37,673 bases of DNA, from positions 1 through 37,673 of the forward strand of contig DASYUM010000199.1 of NCBI GenBank assembly GCA_036001225.1, read 5' to 3'. Positions 7,722 through 14,588 of the stretch are shown here, in pieces. The notes beneath the pieces were generated by a model, which was given only the letters and a program-made list of their open reading frames with translations, had not been told where the DNA came from and did not search any database. Position numbers and translations under genes: made by a program. Positions within the stretch are counted from its first letter, which is position 1; every line of letters begins with the position of its first letter. Source of the stretch: DASYUM01 sp036001225. Lineage in GTDB: Bacteria > Methylomirabilota > Methylomirabilia > Rokubacteriales > DASRDR01.

Positions 7722-8908
7722 CGCGAGGGGCCGCTGGCGCTTCGGTGGTGATCATCGGCGGGGGCGTGACCGGGCTCAGCGCTGGCTGGTGGCTCGCCCG
7801 CGAGGGCGTGGACGTCCTCGTCCTCGAGAAGGGCATCGTCGGCTGGGAAGCCTCGGGACGCAACGGCGGCGGCGCCACCCACGTCTATAGCCCCCTCGGG
7901 CTGGAGGAGCAGCGGCTCTGGCCCCAGATGGACGAGCTACTCGGCTACCCCACCGAGTATCAGCCCAACCGCATCCGGGTGGCCCTCACCGAGCCCCAGC
8001 TCGCGTGGTACCGGCGGAGCGCGGAGATCGCCGCCGAACGGGGCTTCCGCACCGATGTCCTCGACGCCCAGCAGCTCAAGGAGCTGGTGCCCATCGTGGG
8101 TGACAACGCGCTGGGCGGGACCTTCACGCACTACGGGGGCCACGCCAACCCCCAGCGCACCGTCCAGGCGTACGCCTGGGCCTTGCAGGATCACGGCGGT
8201 CGGATCTACCAGGACACGCCGGTCACCGGCCTCACGGTCGCCGGTGGGCGCGTCACCGCGGTCGAGACCCCCCGCGGGCGGTTGGGGGCCGACGTGGTCG
8301 TGGCGGCCGCCGGGCCCCAGACCGGGCTCCTGACGGCCATGGTCGGGGCCTGGCTGCCGCTGGCGCCGGCCCGGGCCGAGATGATCATCACCGAGCCCCT
8401 GCCGCTCATGTTCCGGGGCGGCGTGGACGGCAACGGCCTCTACGGCCGGCAGACGTTGCGCGGCAATCTCGCCTACGGAGGCGGGCCCCACGAGTGGATC
8501 GACGTCACCGACATGTCGGCGCCGGAGAAGCCGAGCACGCCGCTGGTGAGGAGCCTGGCCCGCCGCCTGGCCGAGCTGTTTCCGGGTGCGGCCCACCTCC
8601 GCCTCATCCGGAGCTGGGCCGGGATCGTCGAGAACACACCGGACGGTCTTCCGGTCCTGGACCGGCTGGCCGACCCCGGGAACTTCGTGGTGGCCACCAT
8701 GTCGAGCGTCGGCTTCGGCCTCTCGCCGGCGGCCGGGAAGGCGATCAGCGAGCTGGTGCGGTACGGGAAGTGCGGCTTCACCGATCTCAGCTCCCTGCGC
8801 CTCGACCGCTTCGCCGAGACCCCGCCCGACTGGCGCGAGCGCCAGGGCTGGGTGCCCGCGCCGGAGCGTGCCGGCGCCGGCGTGGAGGTTGCCGGAGGCC
8901 AGCGGTGA
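7718..8908 (+). CDS. DAO-family FAD oxidoreductase (HcnC/OoxB-like B subunit)
   Basis: This 396-residue D-amino-acid-oxidase/glycine-oxidase fold protein has an N-terminal GGGVTG motif (14-19) and LEKG after the second strand. A SGRNGGG segment follows, as in the family, and the C-terminal part has the conserved SWAGIVENTPDGLPVLD and GFGLSPAAGKAISEL. The GTG start overlaps the stop of the preceding A-subunit gene as GTGA, a strong sign of coupled translation and of a two-subunit complex. Upstream in the same frame the sequence is the shadow of the A subunit, so the GTG is the only sensible start. Expected to hold the FAD that takes electrons from the amine substrate and passes them to the A subunit. 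Confidence 0.87.
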   Translation: MTRGAAGASVVIIGGGVTGLSAGWWLAREGVDVLVLEKGIVGWEASGRNGGGATHVYSPLGLEEQRLWPQMDELLGYPTEYQPNRIRVALTEPQLAWYRRSAEIAAERGFRTDVLDAQQLKELVPIVGDNALGGTFTHYGGHANPQRTVQAYAWALQDHGGRIYQDTPVTGLTVAGGRVTAVETPRGRLGADVVVAAAGPQTGLLTAMVGAWLPLAPARAEMIITEPLPLMFRGGVDGNGLYGRQTLRGNLAYGGGPHEWIDVTDMSAPEKPSTPLVRSLARRLAELFPGAAHLRLIRSWAGIVENTPDGLPVLDRLADPGNFVVATMSSVGFGLSPAAGKAISELVRYGKCGFTDLSSLRLDRFAETPPDWRERQGWVPAPERAGAGVEVAGGQR

Positions 8909-8950
8909 GGCGGGCCGGACACCGGCAACGATCCACGTCAGGATGATCCG

Positions 8951-10138
8951 GTGAGCGAGCTTCCCCCCACCGCCGACGTCGTGGTGGTCGGCGGCGGCGT
9001 CCACGGCGCGTCCATCGCCTACCACCTGGCCGGCAAGGGCGCCGGGCGCGTGGTGCTGCTCGAGAAGAAGTTCCTCGCCTCGGGGCCGACCGGACGCTCG
9101 ACGGCCGTCGTCCGCCGAACCTACGCCCACCCCTACCTCACGGTCTCGGCCAACCGGTCGGCCGAGGTCTACCGGAACTGGAAGGAGATCGTCGGGGACG
9201 ACTGCGGCTATCAGGAGATCGGCTGGGTCCAGTTCGTCGGCCATCAGGACCGGCCGGTGCTCGAGGGGGTGGTCGCCCGCGCGCGCCAGGTCGGAGGGCA
9301 GGTCCGCACGATCGGCCTCGACGAGGTCCGCGCGCTCGTCCCCGCGATGGCGGTGGACGACATCGGGGCCGCCTGCTACGAGGAGCACTCCGGCTGCGCC
9401 GATCCCGCGCTCACGACCAACGCCTTTGCCAACCGGGCGCGCGATCTCGGCGCCCGCATCGTTCAGTACACCGAGGTCACCGAGATCCGTGCCGCCGGCG
9501 ACAAGGTGACGGGCGTGCGGACGACGACGGGGGAGATCGACGCCCCGGTCGTCGTCGTCTGCGCGGGGCTGTGGGCCAACCGGCTCACCGCGCCGCTCGG
9601 GGTCGAGATCCCGATCGAGCCCCGGCGCCACCAGATGATCATCTTTCGCCGACCGGTCGAGTTCCCGACCCATCCGGCCGTCTACGACCTCATCCAGGGC
9701 ACGTACTGCCGGCCGGACCACGGAGACCTGACCCTCTACGGCATCACCCGCTACGCCGAAGTGGCCGACCCCGAGCGCTACAACGAGGCGGCCGACTTCG
9801 AGGAGATCGTCAAGACCACCGAGGCGATCGCGTACCGCTTCCCGGTGATGGAGCGGGGCCTCTCGCGGGGCGGGTACGCGGCGCTCTACGACGAGACGCC
9901 CGACCACATGCCGGCGCTGGGGCCGGTGCCGGCCATGGCCGGCCTCTATCTCGACTGCGGGTGGAGCGGCCACGGCTTCAAGCACGCGCCGGTTACCGGC
10001 GATGTGATCAGCGAGCTGATCCTCAGCGGCCGCTGCCCGGAGGGCCTGGACCCCAGCGAGTTCGGCGTGAGCCGCTTTCGGGAGGGGCGGCCCATTGCCC
10101 CGTTCGCGCGCTACTCACCCCCGAAATACGGCAGCTAG
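8951..10138 (+). CDS. DAO-family FAD-dependent oxidase (sarcosine oxidase beta-like)
   Basis: This 395-residue protein has the GGGVHG dinucleotide motif (14-19), LLEKK, and GPTGRSTAVVRR, the FAD-contacting segment typical of sarcosine oxidase beta and dimethylglycine dehydrogenase relatives. The C-terminal part has GLYLDCGWSGHGFKHAP and ends with a family-like basic tail. GTG start 42 bases after the B-subunit gene, the same strand, probably one transcript. Together the three FAD genes suggest stepwise oxidation of N-methylated or other secondary amines, possibly linked to the M24 enzyme encoded divergently. That link is inference. No folate-binding aminomethyltransferase domain is attached, so it is not a classical dimethylglycine dehydrogenase. 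Confidence 0.86.
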   Translation: MSELPPTADVVVVGGGVHGASIAYHLAGKGAGRVVLLEKKFLASGPTGRSTAVVRRTYAHPYLTVSANRSAEVYRNWKEIVGDDCGYQEIGWVQFVGHQDRPVLEGVVARARQVGGQVRTIGLDEVRALVPAMAVDDIGAACYEEHSGCADPALTTNAFANRARDLGARIVQYTEVTEIRAAGDKVTGVRTTTGEIDAPVVVVCAGLWANRLTAPLGVEIPIEPRRHQMIIFRRPVEFPTHPAVYDLIQGTYCRPDHGDLTLYGITRYAEVADPERYNEAADFEEIVKTTEAIAYRFPVMERGLSRGGYAALYDETPDHMPALGPVPAMAGLYLDCGWSGHGFKHAPVTGDVISELILSGRCPEGLDPSEFGVSRFREGRPIAPFARYSPPKYGS

Positions 10139-10159
10139 ATTTCAGCAGGAGGGAAGACG

Positions 10160-10807
10160 ATGACGAACGAGACGATGCGACGGATCCTGATCCGCACGCT
10201 GCTCGGGCTGGCCCTGACGGGAACATGGGTGGCTCAGCCCCCGGCGGCCTCCGCGTTCACCCAGTTCTGGGTCGAGCCGTTTTGCAACCGGGACACGGAG
10301 GCGGCCCTCTGGGATGACGGCCCGGGCGGCGGCCCGGACAACGAGGTCGGCATCTTCTGGCTCGTGGGGACGACCGGCTTGCTCACGACCTGCACGGCCG
10401 AAGGGTTCGGGACGCAGGTGAGCACGACCGACTTCCCCATGGTGACCATCCGCACGGCGGTCAACGACGGGGCCAAACTGATTGTGGAGTTCCGCGGGGG
10501 GTCGGAGCCGGACGACCCGTGCTCGGGCACCCTCATTCACACCATGTACCACGACAGCCTCATGGCCAACAGCGACTTCGTCACGCAGACGGAGACCCTC
10601 CCGGCCGGCTTCGTGTTCTCCTCGGTCTGCGTGACCCTCGCCGACCTCGGCGGCGGCCAGGCCCGCGCCACCGCGCTGATCGACGAGATCAAATTGTGGA
10701 GGCCCGGCTTCTGTGTCCGCGGCCTGCGCGGGCTCAAGCCCGACTTCTCCGGGTTCGCACTGGGCCAGTGCATCGGGTGGCGCGAGACCTTCAGCGCCGC
10801 GAACTGA
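10160..10807 (+). CDS. Secreted cysteine-rich protein of unknown function
   Basis: This 215-residue protein has a clear signal peptide: Arg7-Arg8, a hydrophobic core to about residue 25 and an ASA cleavage site near residue 32. The mature part has six cysteines (42, 78, 121, 157, 185 and 204), enough for three disulfides. It is rich in Thr, Gly and hydrophobic strands, suggesting a beta fold such as a lectin-like sandwich. I do not recognise a family. GGAGGG sits nine bases before the ATG. It follows the FAD oxidase by 21 bases, so it may be co-transcribed, though its export and composition fit better with the secreted hydrolase downstream. Confidence 0.75.
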   Translation: MTNETMRRILIRTLLGLALTGTWVAQPPAASAFTQFWVEPFCNRDTEAALWDDGPGGGPDNEVGIFWLVGTTGLLTTCTAEGFGTQVSTTDFPMVTIRTAVNDGAKLIVEFRGGSEPDDPCSGTLIHTMYHDSLMANSDFVTQTETLPAGFVFSSVCVTLADLGGGQARATALIDEIKLWRPGFCVRGLRGLKPDFSGFALGQCIGWRETFSAAN

Positions 10808-10852
10808 GACGGCCGCCCGCGCCGCGTTCCGGATAAGCCCGAGCGGAAAGGC

Positions 10853-10879
10853 GCCCGGACCCTGTCGAAGGATCCGGGC
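10853..10879 (+). terminator. Hairpin after the secreted-protein gene, possible terminator
   Basis: GCCCGGA (10853-10859) pairs with TCCGGGC (10873-10879) around a 13-base loop, 46 bases after the stop codon. No T tract follows, so intrinsic termination is only a guess. Confidence 0.3.
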
Positions 10880-11015
10880 ACCCCCTCGAAACAGCCCGGC
10901 GGTGGGCGCATCTCCCCGAATTCCGCCCGCGCGGCCACCCCGGCGTTTCCCTTAGGCCTCTCACCCCGCGGCGGTTCCCGGATTGATCTCGCCCGGCACA
11001 CCCCGTAGATTCTCT

Positions 11016-11040
11016 CGGCCGGACCCCGCGGGGCCGGCCG
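11016..11040 (+). promoter_or_regulatory. Strong hairpin abutting the ribosome site of the GH5 gene
   Basis: CGGCCGG-A-CCCC (11016-11027) pairs with GGGG-CCGGCCG (11030-11040), eleven pairs with a single bulged A and a two-base turn. The Shine-Dalgarno GGAGGG begins at the very next base, nine bases before the ATG. The position suggests an RNA structure affecting ribosome access or mRNA stability. Confidence 0.4.
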
Positions 11041-11049
11041 GGAGGGATC

Positions 11050-12423
11050 ATGAACGGCAGTGGTCGGGGACATCTCTGTCTGCGCGGGCTCTGGATCTTC
11101 GTCGCCGTCGGGCTGCTCGGTCTCGGCCTGCCGGCCGGCCGGGCGCTCGCCCACGGTCCGTGTCGCACGGTGCCGCTGCCAGTCGCGTGCAGCGGGGCGA
11201 TCGGCAACCTCGCCTATGTGACGGCCCAGGGCAGCGGGTTCGTCCAGGGCGTGAGCCCCTTCCGCTTCGTCGGCACCAATGCCTACTTCATCTTCGACGC
11301 GGCGTCCTATGGGTCGGACGCCCACGTCTGGGAGATGATGCACCTCGCCAACGATCTCGGCTTCACGGTCCTCCGCACCTGGGGATTCATGAACGCCGGG
11401 GTGAGCGGGAACGACGGAACGCTGAACCAACGGCTGCTCCAGCCCTTGCCGTGGGTCTACAACGACGGCGGCGCCCACACCAATCCCTGGACCGGCCAGG
11501 AATACCAGACCGTCCGAGACGAGTTCCGTCACCTCGACTACGTCCTGGCCACCGCCAACACCCACCAGGTCAAGCTCATCCTCACGCTCGGCAACAACTG
11601 GAAGGAATATGGCGGCATCGATCAGTACCTGAAGTGGTGCCCCTGCGGGGTCAGCAGCCCGCAGCCCGTTCATTTCTACACGCATCCGGACTGCATCGCG
11701 CTCTACAAGGGCTACATCACCCAAGTCGTGACCCGGACCAACAGCCTCAACGGCCGCCGGTACGCCGACGACCCGACGATCTTCGCCTGGGAGCTGATGA
11801 ACGAGCCGCGCTGCCAGGGCTGCGATCCGGCCGTCGTCACCGCCTGGATGGCGGACATGGCCGCCCACATCAAGGGGCTGGGCGCCCACCAGATGATCGC
11901 GACTGGCGAGGAGGGGTTCGACTGCACCAAGACCGGGGTCTATACCGCGGACGGCTACAACGACCCGAAGAACATCCGGTGGCACCCCTGGATGTACGAC
12001 GGCTCCCAGGGTCTCTGCTACACCAAGAACACCAAGCTGCCCGGCATCGACTTCGGGTCCTACCACATGTATCCGGAATCCTGGCGCCTGGCGAGCGAGT
12101 CGGAAGGTCCCTGGATCACCGACCACATCAACATCGCCACCGCGGCCGGGAAGCCGACGGTCCTGGGCGAGTTCGGCTCGACCCGGAAGGACCGCTACAC
12201 GCGCTTCGAGAGCTGGCTCAACGCCGTCGAATCGAGCCAGGGGGCGGGGGCGCTGGGGTGGGAGATCATGTGCCCCATCTGCCAGAACCACGCCACCCGG
12301 CTGGACGTCATCTTTCCGCCCGTCACCAAGGAATCGGGGACGTACTGCACGCACGCCAACCGGGTCAACGGCTGGATTCCCTCGGCCCCCTGCAGTCCGA
12401 CCCAGCTATACCCGGCCCAGTAA
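11050..12423 (+). CDS. Secreted glycoside hydrolase family 5-type (endo-mannanase/cellulase-like)
   Basis: This 457-residue protein has a signal peptide (hydrophobic 13-31, RALA cleavage site near 34). The mature protein is a TIM-barrel hydrolase with the two GH5 landmarks: WELMNEP with acid/base Glu252, and VLGEFG with nucleophile Glu374. FRFVGTNAYF near residue 71 and FTVLRTWGF near 105 resemble the eukaryote-like endo-beta-mannanase subgroup (GH5_7), which share the GTN and RTW segments. At least a dozen Cys residues, including CPC, CQGC and CPIC, suggest a disulfide-stabilised extracellular enzyme. No carbohydrate-binding module is attached. GGAGGG ribosome site directly follows a strong hairpin. 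Probable role: depolymerising plant mannan or a similar glycan outside the cell. Confidence 0.87.
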   Translation: MNGSGRGHLCLRGLWIFVAVGLLGLGLPAGRALAHGPCRTVPLPVACSGAIGNLAYVTAQGSGFVQGVSPFRFVGTNAYFIFDAASYGSDAHVWEMMHLANDLGFTVLRTWGFMNAGVSGNDGTLNQRLLQPLPWVYNDGGAHTNPWTGQEYQTVRDEFRHLDYVLATANTHQVKLILTLGNNWKEYGGIDQYLKWCPCGVSSPQPVHFYTHPDCIALYKGYITQVVTRTNSLNGRRYADDPTIFAWELMNEPRCQGCDPAVVTAWMADMAAHIKGLGAHQMIATGEEGFDCTKTGVYTADGYNDPKNIRWHPWMYDGSQGLCYTKNTKLPGIDFGSYHMYPESWRLASESEGPWITDHINIATAAGKPTVLGEFGSTRKDRYTRFESWLNAVESSQGAGALGWEIMCPICQNHATRLDVIFPPVTKESGTYCTHANRVNGWIPSAPCSPTQLYPAQ

Positions 12424-12483
12424 CGGCGCGGCGGGGGCCGGCCGGGCGCGCCGCCGAGTCGGCTCGCCTGGTCGAGCTCTCGG

Positions 12484-13494
12484 TCACCCGACCGCCGGCC
12501 TGACCGCCGAAGGAGCCGACTGTGCCTCGCCCAGAAAATCACCCAGCAGCCGGTACTTCACGCGAGCATCCGACGCGCGTCGATAGAACGAGATCAGCTC
12601 CCGCCACGGCTCCGCGATCTTCTCGAAGCCGGACACGAACGCCACGATCGTACCGAGGTCGGTGCGCCCGTGAATGGCCAGCCAGCCGCCGACCAGCAGG
12701 ACGCTGATGGTGCCGGAGTGATCGAGCAGATTGTTGATGAGCGTGATGGAGTAGCTCAGATAGGCGATCCGTCTCCGTTGTCGATAGATGTCGTGGGTTC
12801 GCTCGTCGTATTGCTGGACGCGTGCTTCGGGCGTTTCTGACTCGGTGGAATCCTGGATGAGCTGCTCGCTCAGCTCGCGGACCAGGACGATGCGCCGTTG
12901 CACGCGTCGATTGATGGCGGCTTGAATGCTCGGGACCAAGAACAACTGGGGGCAATACAGCACGAAGCTGGCGGCCGCGATTCGGGGCTCTACCCACAGC
13001 ATGTAGCCGAGGACGCTCAGGAGAGCGCCGGCCTGCACGACCGGGACCGATAGGCTTTCCCCGACGAATCCGCCCAGCGGCTCGACCTCGGTCACGACCA
13101 TCGAGACGTGCGCTCCGGTGGGGGCGTCAGTTCCGGTAGCGGGTCGGGACGGTTGGCCGCCAGCCTGGATCCCCTGGTAGATCTCGCGGCGCATCTTGCG
13201 GATCGCCCGCTCGCTGAGGATTTCCCGATAGACGTTCATCGCGTATTTGAGTCCGCCCTGGAGGAGGACGACCGCGACGTACACGAGTGAGAAGAACCAC
13301 AGCCGGCGGAGATCGAGCCCTCCAATGGCGTTGTTGACGATGCGCCGCTGAAGCTCGAGCGGGACCATGGTGAGCGGAAAGACCACGCAGGAGAGCAAGA
13401 CCAGCCAGATTTGCCGGCTGCCGCTGATGCGCCAGATGTAGCGGTACAGGCCCTCCAGCGCTGGCTGTCTCGCGTCCCGTCGGGTCTCGCTCAT
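12484..13494 (-). CDS. ABC exporter transmembrane domain without an ATPase domain
   Basis: This 336-residue protein matches the ABC-exporter membrane domain (PF00664 type). Hydrophobic helices occur near residues 28-48, 65-90, 150-175, 175-195 and 255-285. Family-like segments are VSMVVTEVEPLGGFVGESLS and the GTIVAFVSGFEKIAEPW region. It stops just where the nucleotide-binding domain would begin: there is no Walker A, signature or Walker B sequence, and the next gene is convergent. It therefore needs an ATPase from elsewhere, is a decayed exporter, or has a non-transport role. ATG start; it follows the homocysteine methyltransferase-like gene by 72 bases on the same strand. Confidence 0.8.
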   Translation of the reverse strand: MSETRRDARQPALEGLYRYIWRISGSRQIWLVLLSCVVFPLTMVPLELQRRIVNNAIGGLDLRRLWFFSLVYVAVVLLQGGLKYAMNVYREILSERAIRKMRREIYQGIQAGGQPSRPATGTDAPTGAHVSMVVTEVEPLGGFVGESLSVPVVQAGALLSVLGYMLWVEPRIAAASFVLYCPQLFLVPSIQAAINRRVQRRIVLVRELSEQLIQDSTESETPEARVQQYDERTHDIYRQRRRIAYLSYSITLINNLLDHSGTISVLLVGGWLAIHGRTDLGTIVAFVSGFEKIAEPWRELISFYRRASDARVKYRLLGDFLGEAQSAPSAVRPAVG

Positions 13495-13528
13495 GGCCAG
13501 TGGGCCGGCGCCCGAGCCGCGTTTGACG

Positions 13529-13544
13529 GGGCGGCGAGCCGCCC
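13529..13544 (-). terminator. Compact hairpin between methyltransferase and ABC membrane-domain genes
   Basis: GGGCGGC (13529-13535) and GCCGCCC (13538-13544) are perfect complements around a two-base centre, 23 bases past the methyltransferase stop. There is no T tract, so it may be a 3'-end stabiliser or an attenuator rather than a full terminator. Confidence 0.3.
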
Positions 13545-13566
13545 GGTCTGCTCTCTCGAGATCCGG

Positions 13567-14562
13567 CTAAGCCACGCGGCCGGCCGCCCGCCGCGGCGTC
13601 GGGATCTGCGGGGGGAGCTCCGAGCGCAGCGGGCGGATGTATTCCACCCCGATGCCGCAGCAGCCGCCGACGATCTGCACCCCCTGCTGGACCCATTTCC
13701 GCGCCAGGTCGAGGAACTCCTCGGGGGAGACGTTGCTCTGGACCTCGGGGTTGCGCTGGGGGTCCACGTAGTCCGTGCGGCCCGCCTCGGGGTAGATCCC
13801 GATCGGCCCCGACCACTTCTCGAGCAGGAGCGGCAGGGCGGCCGCGGTGTCCTCCACGTTGCTGTGGAAGATGTTCATCACCGCCCCGCCGAGCGGGAGC
13901 ACTTCGTCCAGCGCCTGGATCAGGGGCGTGTCCGACTGGTAACCGACTCTCACCGTGGAGTCGCCCTTGTCCACGTGGCACTTGAACCCGACCCACTTCG
14001 GGAGCCCCGGCTCCGAGCAGGCCTGCGTCACCCACTTGCGGTGCTCGAGGCTGCCGGTGGACTCGGCCAGCAGGAAATCGACGCCGGCGTCGGCCAGGAT
14101 CTCGGCCTGCTCGCGGAGGTTGGCCTGCGACTGCTCGGCGGTGATCGCGCTGCGCCCGAGCAGCGAGCGATACCGGCGAGGCTCGCCCCCGGTCACCAGG
14201 CCGAAGTTGGAGATGGACCCCGCGATGTAGACCGGCCGGTTCTTGGCCGCCCGATCGCGCGCCTCCTGGGCGAGTTGGACCGCCCGGATGTTCAGCTCGG
14301 CGGTCAGGTCGCCGAGCCCCATCGGCTCCAGGTTGTGGCGGGCCGAGGCGTAGGTGTTGGTCGTGATGACGTCCACGCCCGCCTTGACGTACGCCTCGTG
14401 CAGGTGGCGGACCGTGTACGGATGCGTCTGGAGCGCCGCTGCCGCCCAGGCGACGCCGTGCATGGGCACGCCCATGGCTTGGAGCTGGGTCCCGACCGCG
14501 CCATCGAGGATGATGACGTCGCCACGGTCGATCCGATCCTGCAGGTCCCGGTACGTGCTCAT
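13567..14562 (-). CDS. Homocysteine S-methyltransferase-family protein lacking one zinc cysteine
   Basis: This 331-residue single-domain TIM-barrel protein is of the betaine-homocysteine/S-methylmethionine methyltransferase type. The N-terminal LDGAVGTQL (19-27) and the TTNTYAS stretch (67-73) are typical, and the C-terminal GGCCG supplies Cys301 and Cys302. The third zinc ligand normally sits in an N-C pair about 65-80 residues earlier, but here that position reads MNIFHSN (229-235), with Ile231 in place of Cys. His233 might substitute. Methyl transfer from a methyl donor to homocysteine is the family reaction, but the altered site makes it uncertain here. It lies 26 bases after the fused transporter ATPase gene in the same operon, so it may process the imported compound. 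Confidence 0.82.
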   Translation of the reverse strand: MSTYRDLQDRIDRGDVIILDGAVGTQLQAMGVPMHGVAWAAAALQTHPYTVRHLHEAYVKAGVDVITTNTYASARHNLEPMGLGDLTAELNIRAVQLAQEARDRAAKNRPVYIAGSISNFGLVTGGEPRRYRSLLGRSAITAEQSQANLREQAEILADAGVDFLLAESTGSLEHRKWVTQACSEPGLPKWVGFKCHVDKGDSTVRVGYQSDTPLIQALDEVLPLGGAVMNIFHSNVEDTAAALPLLLEKWSGPIGIYPEAGRTDYVDPQRNPEVQSNVSPEEFLDLARKWVQQGVQIVGGCCGIGVEYIRPLRSELPPQIPTPRRAAGRVA

Positions 14563-14588
14563 GTGACTCCTCGGGGCTCGGGTGGTCG

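Noticed and set aside
7937..9985. A 682-residue open frame on the minus strand.
   Set aside because: It lies opposite two clear FAD oxidase genes. Its protein is a His/Arg/Asp/Gly-rich mirror pattern typical of antisense frames in GC-rich DNA.
12424..12453. CGGCGCG/CGCGCCG inverted repeat between the convergent GH5 and ABC membrane-domain genes as a bidirectional terminator.
   Set aside because: Seven pairs, large loop and no T tract; such repeats arise often by chance at this GC content.
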